64,000 nt of DNA from Salinimonas chungwhensis DSM 16280 (GTDB lineage Bacteria > Pseudomonadota > Gammaproteobacteria > Enterobacterales > Alteromonadaceae): contig NZ_KB899379.1 of assembly GCF_000378185.1 (NCBI RefSeq), positions 106,720 to 170,719 of the forward strand, given 5' to 3'. Shown one piece after another: positions 50,470 to 58,244 of the stretch. The position numbers and the translations under genes were made by a program. The notes below the pieces were generated by a model. It worked only from the letters and a program-made list of their open reading frames with translations. It was not told the DNA's origin and ran no database searches. Positions within the stretch are counted from its first letter, which is position 1. Each line of letters begins with the position of its first letter.

Positions 50470-51225
50470 ATGAAAATGAATAAATTGGTAAAATCTTTAG
50501 CATTAACAGCTGGTATTGCTGCGTCTTTCTCAAGCTATGCAGACTTTGTAGAGTTCACTGTTGATGAAAGTTATGCTGCGGGCTCAGGCTCTATGGTAGT
50601 TGCTGATAAAATTAACGGTGGCTATGTAGAACGTATAACCTTTGACGGGGCCGGTAACTTCACAGCATCTGCGTTTGCCACGTTCGGTCAATTCTTCAAC
50701 GGTAGTAACTCTTTGAATACTGGTCTTAACAACACCTATTCATTGTATGCAACATTCGAAGCGCAAGGTACTGCTGATTCACAAGGAAATGTTGAATTTT
50801 TCGTTGGTGATACTGGCGGCTTCCAGATCTTCTTAGATAGAAACAACGATACTGGTCTGTCTGATGAAAATGATGTCGATTCTGTCTCTAACACAGGCGA
50901 CGATGTACTGTTGGGTATGTCTGACATGATTGGTGAAAATTTGGGTACCAGCACCACAATCAATGGCAAAACAGTTACTGCGTTTGACTTTGACTTCCTG
51001 GATTTTTCTTTGACAAGTGAAGGTGACCAGTATTTCGTTTCACCTAGACCATTCTCCATGATGGTTAATGTGAACGGTGATTTTGATTCGTTCGCGCAAA
51101 CTGGTGAGCAGATTACTCGTGGTGACGTAAGTGCACAGTTCTACGACGTACCAGAGCCTTCAACGCTAGCTGTTTTAGGTATTGGCCTACTAGGTCTTGG
51201 TGCCTCTAGCCGCCGTAAAGCGTAA
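50470..51225 (+). CDS. PEP-CTERM sorting domain protein 2 (PepA-like)
   Basis: 251 residues: signal peptide 1-24 (SSYA before DFVEF), a beta-rich cysteine-free body, and the PEP-CTERM signal at about 227-251 (VPEPSTLAVLGIGLLGLG, then SSRRKA). An Asp/Asn-rich segment LDRNNDTGLSDENDVDS at about 122-138 looks like a calcium-binding loop. The start is at the ATG after ATGGAG; the frame extends seven codons upstream only by chance. It is very similar to genes 3 and 4, so recent tandem duplication is likely. Confidence 0.92.
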   Translation: MKMNKLVKSLALTAGIAASFSSYADFVEFTVDESYAAGSGSMVVADKINGGYVERITFDGAGNFTASAFATFGQFFNGSNSLNTGLNNTYSLYATFEAQGTADSQGNVEFFVGDTGGFQIFLDRNNDTGLSDENDVDSVSNTGDDVLLGMSDMIGENLGTSTTINGKTVTAFDFDFLDFSLTSEGDQYFVSPRPFSMMVNVNGDFDSFAQTGEQITRGDVSAQFYDVPEPSTLAVLGIGLLGLGASSRRKA

Positions 51226-51247
51226 TTATTAGGTATATTCATTATTG

Positions 51248-51272
51248 AGGCGACCATCAGGTCGCCTTTTTT
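51248..51272 (+). terminator. Terminator, PEP-CTERM gene 2
   Basis: Perfect AGGCGACC-ATCA-GGTCGCCT stem and a T6 run. Confidence 0.88.
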
Positions 51273-51627
51273 ATTGCTAATTAGGCTACAAACTCTCATC
51301 GAATGGGATTATCATCAATGATTGCTTATATTCGAAGCTATGATGGTATTGTTGATATGCCCCCCCCTTCTCCTGAAGATGTCCTTTCACCTTTTTTGGT
51401 CTGCTCTAACCCGCCTTCGGCTGTATCACACGTCATGCAGCATCGCCACCAGGTTTTACAAAATTATTGAGTCGGTCTAAGACTCATAAGATAAGTGCCA
51501 TAAACCTGAGCCTCCAACAAAACTAATGCAAAAGTTAGTAAATTAGCAATTGTCAGGATTTTTTACGATTTTATTTGACACTTTTCATCAGCAACATATA
51601 AACATTTGAAATCAACAGCTTAAAAAG

Positions 51628-51644
51628 TTGGCATTACAAATGCT
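51628..51644 (+). promoter_or_regulatory. RpoN (sigma-54) promoter, PEP-CTERM gene 3
   Basis: TTGGCATTACAAATGCT: GG at 51630-51631, GC at 51642-51643, 10 bases apart. It is preceded by CTTAAAAAG, as in gene 4. The predicted start is near 51655. Confidence 0.75.
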
Positions 51645-51655
51645 TATTCCCTAAT

Positions 51656-51693
51656 GTGGCCTACTCAGTCACATCTGCGGTCCACTCAGCCGC
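51656..51693 (+). promoter_or_regulatory. Tandem ACUC-loop stem-loops in the leader of PEP-CTERM gene 3
   Basis: GTGGCCTACTCAGTCAC (51656-51672) and GCGGTCCACTCAGCCGC (51677-51693). Compared with gene 2, A-U in stem 1 becomes G-U, so pairing is kept. The bulged base of stem 2 changes from G to U. One inner pair of stem 2 is lost. Confidence 0.55.
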
Positions 51694-51718
51694 TCAAATT
51701 GGAATATGGAGATAAAAT

Positions 51719-52474
51719 ATGAAAATAAATAAACTAGTAAAGTCATTAGCTCTCACAGCTGGTATCGCTGCGTCTTTTTCCAGTCACGCAGATTTTGTAG
51801 ACTTCACTGTAGACGAAAATTATGCTGCAGGTTCTGGTTCTACAGTAGTTGCTGATAAAATTAATGGTGGTTATGTAGAGCGCATTACTTTTGATGGTGC
51901 CGGTAATTTCACAGCGTCTGCGTTTGCTACATTCGGCCAATTTTTCAACGGCAGCAATTCTTTGAACTCTGGCTTAAACAGTACGTACTCACTGTATGCT
52001 ACTTTCGAAGCGCAAGGTACCGCTGGCTCACAAGGTAATGTTGAATTTTTTGTTGGTGATACGGGTGGCTTCCAAATCTTTCTTGACAGAAACAATGATA
52101 CTGGCCTGGCCGTAGAAGATGATATTGATTCGATTTCTAACACGGGTGATGACGTGTTGCTGGGGATGTCTGAGATGATTGGCGAGAACCTGGCAACAAG
52201 CTCGACGGTCGAGGGCAAAACGGTGACAGCATTTGATTTCGACTTTCTGGATTTTTCACTTACTGCCGATGGCGACCAATATTTTGTGTCCCCCCAACCA
52301 TTCTCAATGATGGTTAATGTGAATGGAGACTTTGATACCTTTTCACAATCTGGAGAGCAGATCATTCGTGGTGACGTAAGTGCGCAGTTCTACGACGTAC
52401 CTGAGCCTTCAACGCTGGCTGTTTTAGGTCTTGGTTTGTTAGGTCTTGGTGCTTCTAGTCGCCGTAAAGCGTAA
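51719..52474 (+). CDS. PEP-CTERM sorting domain protein 3 (PepA-like)
   Basis: 251 residues with the same layout: signal peptide to about residue 24 (SSHA before DFVDF), acidic beta-rich body, the LDRNNDTGLAVEDDIDS calcium-loop-like segment, and C-terminal VPEPSTLAVLGLGLLGLG plus SSRRKA. The leader is nearly identical to that of gene 2. Likely anchored in or released through the outer membrane after exosortase processing. Confidence 0.92.
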   Translation: MKINKLVKSLALTAGIAASFSSHADFVDFTVDENYAAGSGSTVVADKINGGYVERITFDGAGNFTASAFATFGQFFNGSNSLNSGLNSTYSLYATFEAQGTAGSQGNVEFFVGDTGGFQIFLDRNNDTGLAVEDDIDSISNTGDDVLLGMSEMIGENLATSSTVEGKTVTAFDFDFLDFSLTADGDQYFVSPQPFSMMVNVNGDFDTFSQSGEQIIRGDVSAQFYDVPEPSTLAVLGLGLLGLGASSRRKA

Positions 52475-52496
52475 TTATTAGATATATTAACTGTTT

Positions 52497-52526
52497 AAGG
52501 CGACCGTCTGGTCGCCTTGTTAAATT
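52497..52526 (+). terminator. Terminator, PEP-CTERM gene 3
   Basis: Perfect AAGGCGACC-GTCT-GGTCGCCTT stem. The tail is weaker (TTGTTAAATT). Confidence 0.75.
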
Positions 52527-52689
52527 AAGTGATTTTCTCACTTATACAAGCCTACTCTATTAATTATGGTGGCCCGCCCTCCAAATCTGCTCAATAAAAG
52601 GCCAGTTGATTGTCAGTTTTTTTTACAGTGTCAATTATTCACTTAGCTTCACGCAACTATTCTTGGTCTATTTCAGTGACTTAAAAAGC

Positions 52690-52706
52690 TGGCATCACAG
52701 CTGCAT
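52690..52706 (+). promoter_or_regulatory. RpoN (sigma-54) promoter, PEP-CTERM gene 4
   Basis: CTGGCATCACAGCTGCA: GG at 52691-52692, GC at 52703-52704, 10 bases apart. The predicted start is near 52716. Confidence 0.75.
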
Positions 52707-52716
52707 ACTATCTTAC

Positions 52717-52734
52717 ATGAGTTACTCAGCTCAT
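52717..52734 (+). promoter_or_regulatory. Single ACUC-loop stem-loop in the leader of PEP-CTERM gene 4
   Basis: ATGAGTTACTCAGCTCAT: a continuous seven-pair stem (one U-G) with an ACUC loop. Only one copy, and no bulge. Confidence 0.5.
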
Positions 52735-52756
52735 TTATTGGAATATGGAGATGGTT

Positions 52757-53512
52757 ATGAAAATTAAAAACTTGGTAAAATCTTTAGCGCTAACAACTGG
52801 TTTAGCGGCTTCTTTCTCAAGCTATGCAGATTTCGTTGAATTTACTGTCGATGAGAGCTATGCATCAGGTAACGGTTCAACTGTTGTTGCTGATAAAATC
52901 AATGGCGGGTATGTAGAACGTCTTACTTTCGATGGTGCAGGCAACTTTACTGCTTCAGCATTTGCTACATTTGGTCAGTTCTTTAGTGGTAACAATTCAC
53001 TGAACTCTGGTCTGAATAACGAATACTCTTTGTATGCAACGTTCCAAGCAGAAGGTACTACTGGTACTCAGGGCAATGTTGAATTCTTCGAAGGCAACAC
53101 TGGTGGTTTCCAAATTTTCTTAGACAGAAACAACGATACCGGCCTGGCTGTTGAAGACGACATTGATTCGATCTCTAACACTGGTGATGACGTGCTTTTA
53201 GGTATGTCGGATATGATCGGTGAAAATCTTGGTACAAGCACTACTATAAACGGCAAGACCGTTACTGCTTTTGACTTTGATTTCATGGATTTTTCACTAA
53301 CAGCTGAAGGTGACCAATACTTTGTTTCGCCTATGCCGTTTTCTATGATGGTGACAGTCAACGGTGACTTCGATACATTTAACACAAGTGGTGAGCAAAT
53401 TACCCGTGGTGATGTAAGCGCTCAGTTTGTTGATGTACCAGAGCCTTCAACCCTGGCTGTTTTAGGTCTTGGTTTGTTAGGTCTTGGCGCAACAGGTCGT
53501 CGCAAATCTTAA
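52757..53512 (+). CDS. PEP-CTERM sorting domain protein 4 (PepA-like)
   Basis: 251 residues: signal peptide to about 24 (SSYA before DFVEF), the shared ADKINGGYVERLTFDGAG and LDRNNDTGLAVEDDIDS segments, and PEP-CTERM tail VPEPSTLAVLGLGLLGLG with ATGRRKS at the end. The start is the ATG after ATATGGAG; four upstream in-frame codons are unlikely to be translated. The leader has one stem-loop in place of two. Confidence 0.92.
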   Translation: MKIKNLVKSLALTTGLAASFSSYADFVEFTVDESYASGNGSTVVADKINGGYVERLTFDGAGNFTASAFATFGQFFSGNNSLNSGLNNEYSLYATFQAEGTTGTQGNVEFFEGNTGGFQIFLDRNNDTGLAVEDDIDSISNTGDDVLLGMSDMIGENLGTSTTINGKTVTAFDFDFMDFSLTAEGDQYFVSPMPFSMMVTVNGDFDTFNTSGEQITRGDVSAQFVDVPEPSTLAVLGLGLLGLGATGRRKS

Positions 53513-53531
53513 TCATTAATTGATAGTTCAA

Positions 53532-53556
53532 AAGGCGGCCATTGGCCGCCTTTTTT
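53532..53556 (+). terminator. Terminator, PEP-CTERM gene 4
   Basis: Perfect AAGGCGGCC-ATT-GGCCGCCTT stem, then T6. Confidence 0.9.
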
Positions 53557-53730
53557 GTATAACCCCCACTGGTTTATCGAAAATCCTGAGAAAACGGCTT
53601 TTCCAGCGACTTTGTACATAGTTTATTTTTTGTTGCGTTAAACCGCCTTGAGACATTCTTCGTAACCTTTCTTTTTGTAAGTATTAGGCTTACAGTAGAC
53701 CATCACTTTATAATAGGTTAGTAGTAGGTT

Positions 53731-56298
53731 ATGGATAAAACATTTTTAAAGACTGGCGCTATCGGTGTAATCTCGCTTGGGCTGTTGATGGGTTGTAGTC
53801 AACCTTCTGATGAAGAACGACTCGCAACCGCCACTAAGGCTTTGGAATCGGAGAATTACCAGGAAGCGGTAGTAACTTTACGTAGTGTTTTACAATCCTC
53901 TCCTTCTAATACCCAGGCTCGCTCCCTCCTGGCGGAATCCTACTTCGCGTCAGGTGATATGGAAAGCGCCGTCACCACCTTTGAAAAAGCGCTTCAGATG
54001 GGCAGCAGGCTGTCAGACTTCTCGGATAGCTATTTTACTGCTCTCTATTTTAGCGATAAATTAGACCAGGTGGATACTATCCTTCAAGACTATCAAAATG
54101 ACTTATCCGCTGAGCAGTTAGCCAAAGCACAAGCGATTGCAGGCTTGGTAGCAGCACGTAATAATCAACAAAGTGAGGCAGAAGCTCTTTTTGAAAAAGC
54201 CCTTGCAATCAATGATCCGGCCATCAAAATGCTAAGCGAATTGATTGATACATATTTTATCAATCGTGATACCGAAAACACGGTTGTTATCGAGCGAGCT
54301 AACCAGCAATTTAAAGATGACTTTTTAATAACCTCGTTGGTCGGCGAGATCGCCTATCGTTTACAGAATTTTAAGCTTGCTAAAGACGCTTATGAACGCG
54401 CTTTGGAGGAAAAACCTCTATATTTAAGGTTAAACCTTAATTTAGCGCAGACTTATATCAAATTAGGCGAATTTGAAAATGCCACACCTCATGTTGATGC
54501 CATTCTAAAGCGAGTGAAAAATCAACCTCTTGCTAATCAACAAAAAGCATTGATTGCAATTTCTCAGAAAGATTTTGTTAAAGCAAATACGCTGATTGAG
54601 CGTGCAATGGCAAATGGTATGAGTTCGCCTCTTACGTTTTATATCGCCGGGCTGACAAATTTCAGGACAGATAATTACGAAAGAGCAATACAGAACCTGG
54701 GCCGCATAGTGAACGAGGTTCCCGCCGACCATCCAGCCAAACAAATGTATGTCGCTGCAAAATTACAGGTTGGTTCGTCTTCCGAAGCATTTGAGGTACT
54801 TTCAAGCAACCCCCAGATAACAGCTCAAAATGCAAACCTGGCGGTTAATACAAGTTTTAGCTTGTTGGAAAGTGGTAAGAAACAAGAAGCCCGTAAAATA
54901 ATGGATGCTGTGGACGAATCAACGCTGGACAGTGATCGGAAACGACAACAGCTGGGCATGTTAAAAGCGCTTGCCGGCGATGAGTCTGGAACTAAGTTAA
55001 TTGAAGATGCCAGCAAAGCTATATTATCCGTCAACGATAATGCCAACTCGGCCCAGTCGAAAACACTTTTATTGTCTATGAAAGCTTCATCTGGTGATAC
55101 GGAAGGTGCCCGTCGACTTTTGAACGAATGGACAGAACAACAACCGGACAATGTGCAGAACTATCTGTTATCAGCCGAGCTTGAAAAGTATTTAGGCAAC
55201 CCGGATAAGTTGCCTGAGATTTATGCAAAAGTTTTAGAGCTTCAACCTGACAACGCGGTAGCACTCAACTTTAAAGCAGCCAAGGCTTTTAACAGCGGAA
55301 ATTACGCGCAAGCCAACAAGCTGTTCACGCAAGTTATTGAGCAAGCTCCTAATAATCGAAATGCAATTCTAGGTCGTTTTAAGAGCGCAGCCGCTTTGGA
55401 AAAAGATCTCAGTGAGCTTGTTGAAAATCTATCGAGCAACGCCCAGGTGAGCAGCTTTACACGCCTTTACGCAAACTATTTAGCAAGTAATTACCCCGCC
55501 GTAATCAAAATTGGACAGGGCGCAGCGTTTAACAATATTGACCGGACGATGGCAAATTACCTGATAAGCGACGCTTACTTGCAAACCAATCAACCTAAAC
55601 CAGCAATTGATAAATTACAGAGCATGCTGAGAGATAATCAGGGAGGCGACCAGGTACGGCTCGCACTTGCTAAAGCTTATGCAATGAATAAACAAATTAA
55701 TAAAGCACTTAATACATTACAGACGGTACAAAGTGCCAGCCCACAGATAAGCAATGCATCCTCACTGACCAAAGCACGACTGTATTTAGGCAAAAACGCT
55801 GCAAGCAATGCCAAAGCTGCACTTGCCGAGGTGACAGAGGAAGGTCGTGCTAGTTCAGAATACCTGCAGCTTGAAGGACGCACAAATCTAGCTTTGGGCG
55901 AGACAGAGAAAGCCGTAGACCAGTTACGTCGTTCATATGAAGCAAGTCCAATTGCAAGTACCGCTCAGTATTACTATCAGACATTGGAAGCAAATGGACA
56001 ATCAGATGATGGCGTGCAAATGCTTGTTGAGCATGTTGAAAAACACAATGATCCCCAGGTAAAAATGTTGTTAGCCGGCGTAATGGCGAAGACGCAACCC
56101 CAAAAGGCCATAAACTATTACCAGTCGTTGGTTGATGAAAATCCTGATAATTGGGTTGCTATGAACAATCTTGCATGGCTATTGGGTGAACAAAACCAGC
56201 TGGATAGAGCCTATAACGTTATTAGGGAAGCGCTTGATAAGTCTCCACGTAATCAAACGCTGCTGGATACCAAAGCCGATATTGAAGCGAAAATGTAA
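53731..56298 (+). CDS. prsT: PEP-CTERM system TPR-repeat lipoprotein PrsT
   Basis: An 855-residue lipoprotein (lipobox LLMGC, Cys22) made of about 20 tetratricopeptide repeats (for example ESENYQEAVVTLRSVLQSSP, NPDNWVAMNNLAWLLGEQNQLDRA). It matches the PrsT family known only from genomes with exosortase A and its exopolysaccharide cluster. It is thought to work in periplasmic or outer membrane handling of polysaccharide or PEP-CTERM proteins. No sigma-54 element precedes it, unlike the four genes before it. It is followed by the glycosyltransferase genes. Confidence 0.92.
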   Translation: MDKTFLKTGAIGVISLGLLMGCSQPSDEERLATATKALESENYQEAVVTLRSVLQSSPSNTQARSLLAESYFASGDMESAVTTFEKALQMGSRLSDFSDSYFTALYFSDKLDQVDTILQDYQNDLSAEQLAKAQAIAGLVAARNNQQSEAEALFEKALAINDPAIKMLSELIDTYFINRDTENTVVIERANQQFKDDFLITSLVGEIAYRLQNFKLAKDAYERALEEKPLYLRLNLNLAQTYIKLGEFENATPHVDAILKRVKNQPLANQQKALIAISQKDFVKANTLIERAMANGMSSPLTFYIAGLTNFRTDNYERAIQNLGRIVNEVPADHPAKQMYVAAKLQVGSSSEAFEVLSSNPQITAQNANLAVNTSFSLLESGKKQEARKIMDAVDESTLDSDRKRQQLGMLKALAGDESGTKLIEDASKAILSVNDNANSAQSKTLLLSMKASSGDTEGARRLLNEWTEQQPDNVQNYLLSAELEKYLGNPDKLPEIYAKVLELQPDNAVALNFKAAKAFNSGNYAQANKLFTQVIEQAPNNRNAILGRFKSAAALEKDLSELVENLSSNAQVSSFTRLYANYLASNYPAVIKIGQGAAFNNIDRTMANYLISDAYLQTNQPKPAIDKLQSMLRDNQGGDQVRLALAKAYAMNKQINKALNTLQTVQSASPQISNASSLTKARLYLGKNAASNAKAALAEVTEEGRASSEYLQLEGRTNLALGETEKAVDQLRRSYEASPIASTAQYYYQTLEANGQSDDGVQMLVEHVEKHNDPQVKMLLAGVMAKTQPQKAINYYQSLVDENPDNWVAMNNLAWLLGEQNQLDRAYNVIREALDKSPRNQTLLDTKADIEAKM

Positions 56299-56392
56299 TT
56301 TTCTAGCGAAGAGACTTATCACTATTGACTTGTGCTGTCACCATTGTAACAGCACTACCTAACGCTATAACTCAGGTAAGAAGGACTATACG

Positions 56393-57313
56393 TTGCCTAC
56401 GGTGAGTATTTTAATTGCGGCTTATAATGCCCAGGAGTTTATTGCCAGAGCAATTGAAAGTGCTTTGGCCCAAACAGTACTACCTCATGAGATCATCATT
56501 GTAAACGATGCCTCAACTGATGATACCGCTGATGTTTTGGACAGATTTGCGCGTAAAAGCGAATTAGTCAGCGTACATCATTTAGCAGTGAATAGTGGCC
56601 CTGCGGCAGCACGAAACATAGGGCTGGACGTTGCAACCGGTGATTATCTGGCCATATTAGATGCCGATGATGCTATCGAATCTTCCTTCATTGACAGCAT
56701 TGTTAATGCAATTGAATTATACCCGGCCCACGTCTATGCCACTAACTTCTATTGGTATGATATAGCCCGGGGTGAGCCACTTGCAAAAGGTTTAGCTCAA
56801 TCTGAAAAAGTCAAAGAAGTCAATAAATATGATTTTGTAAAGGGGGCCCGCCCTTACTCAGAAGAAGCCGACTATGGCTTATTACAACCTGTATTCAGCA
56901 CGTCTTTTCTACGTCAGAATCAGTTGCGTTACCCTACTGATATTCGTCATGGAGAAGATTTTTCACTGCTGGTTAACTTGCTGTTGTGCGATGCAAAATT
57001 GGTAGTCTTAAAAGCCCCCCTTTATCTTTATACTACCCGTGACTCGGGTTTTAGTCAGACAATCCCAGATTACCCGAAAATGGCAGATGAGACGCTCAAA
57101 CTATGCCATCAGTCTAGTGTTAAAAACGATGACAGGCTCGTATCGTTATTAAAACAAAGAGCTACTGCGCTAAAACGACTCAATGCGTCAATTTTGCTGA
57201 ACTCCCACAGACAAAAAAAACAGTACAGAGCAATGGCCAGTTCATTGGTGAGCAACAGCGCTTACAGAAAGCTTATGGTCAAGGCAGTCATCAACAAGGC
57301 GCTTAGAAAATAG
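56393..57313 (+). CDS. Family 2 glycosyltransferase
   Basis: GT-A fold transferase. The N-terminus is VSILIAAYNAQEFIARAIESAL. Nucleotide-binding Asp residues lie in IVNDASTDDT, and the metal-binding DxD is in LAILDADDAI (about residues 84-93). Acceptor-side HGEDFSLLVNLL is typical. Length 306. The start is TTG with AGAAGGA seven bases upstream. It opens the exopolysaccharide segment 94 bp after prsT. The sugar is unknown. Confidence 0.88.
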   Translation: MPTVSILIAAYNAQEFIARAIESALAQTVLPHEIIIVNDASTDDTADVLDRFARKSELVSVHHLAVNSGPAAARNIGLDVATGDYLAILDADDAIESSFIDSIVNAIELYPAHVYATNFYWYDIARGEPLAKGLAQSEKVKEVNKYDFVKGARPYSEEADYGLLQPVFSTSFLRQNQLRYPTDIRHGEDFSLLVNLLLCDAKLVVLKAPLYLYTTRDSGFSQTIPDYPKMADETLKLCHQSSVKNDDRLVSLLKQRATALKRLNASILLNSHRQKKQYRAMASSLVSNSAYRKLMVKAVINKALRK

Positions 57314-57337
57314 GATGTTTTGTTTAGGAACACATAC

Positions 57338-58123
57338 ATGTTGACATTATTAACCAAAGTCTATCTGTGGATATTAAAGAAATACATCCGCTTTACCTTA
57401 AGAAACAAGACTATTTTTGTGTTCTCAGGCTTAAGGCGCAGTGGAAACCACGTTTGTATTAACTGGTTCGCTAATGCGGTGTTGCAAAAACCTACCGTAT
57501 TGGACAAAGCCGACTACATGGTTTTTCAGTCGACATGTAAAAAACTGCTACACCTTAATGAAGTAAATATCGTTTCGCCGTTGAACTATGTAAGTTACCT
57601 TCGAAAACACAGAGACAAAATTAGCGCTGCACATACAATTTTTATTTCCCTTGAAGATCTTGTTCCCAATGACACACATTGTATTTATTTCCCGAAAGGT
57701 TCGGACGTTATTTACATTACCCGTTCCGTGTTATCTACGATGGCCTCTCGCTTAGCATATAATATCAAGCGAGCAAAAATGGGCATCGATCGTGGGGATA
57801 TGAATATCGATCAGAATACCTTTAATTTGGTCAGCCTTATCAGAACAAAACAACATGTATGGGATCTAGAAAAATGGTTAACTGATGAGCAGTGGCGAAC
57901 TGACTTTCTGGCGCGTTTTAAATTGAGTAAAGATATTACGCCGGGGATGAGCAGTCAGGGCGGGGGGAGTACGTTTCACGGCCAAAATCAGCTGGATGCT
58001 ACATCTATGACCAACGAGCAACGATGGTCCTGCGTTGAATGGCCTGAGCGTATGCGTGCGCTAATTACGACAAATCGAGAATTGCTAAGCACAGAGGAAA
58101 CACAGTTTATCGCCAATTGGTGA
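57338..58123 (+). CDS. P-loop sulfotransferase-like protein
   Basis: A 261-residue protein starting with a hydrophobic/basic stretch. A nucleotide-binding loop FVFSGLRRSGNHVCINWF (about residues 26-44) resembles the PAPS-binding loop of sulfotransferases. A second segment VIYITRSVLSTMASRLAYN fits the 3'-phosphate-binding motif. If correct, it sulfates an exopolysaccharide, common in marine bacteria. A kinase or other P-loop role is possible. ATG 57338 (AGGA eight bases upstream) is preferred over TTG 57320. Confidence 0.6.
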   Translation: MLTLLTKVYLWILKKYIRFTLRNKTIFVFSGLRRSGNHVCINWFANAVLQKPTVLDKADYMVFQSTCKKLLHLNEVNIVSPLNYVSYLRKHRDKISAAHTIFISLEDLVPNDTHCIYFPKGSDVIYITRSVLSTMASRLAYNIKRAKMGIDRGDMNIDQNTFNLVSLIRTKQHVWDLEKWLTDEQWRTDFLARFKLSKDITPGMSSQGGGSTFHGQNQLDATSMTNEQRWSCVEWPERMRALITTNRELLSTEETQFIANW

Positions 58124-58244
58124 GGTATACATCTTTGACGCGGATTGAGTAGATCCGGTATTGCTTTTGGCTGCAAAAAACTTATTGCTTTTATCGTCGG
58201 GTGAGAGTGGTTTTGAATTAACGATATGATAAACAGGTAGCTTT

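Larger units (their letters stand above)
51226..51718. other. Intergenic region between PEP-CTERM genes 2 and 3
   Basis: Holds the gene 2 terminator (51248-51272), an eight-C run at 51360-51367, no supported gene, and the gene 3 promoter (51628) and leader. Confidence 0.6.
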
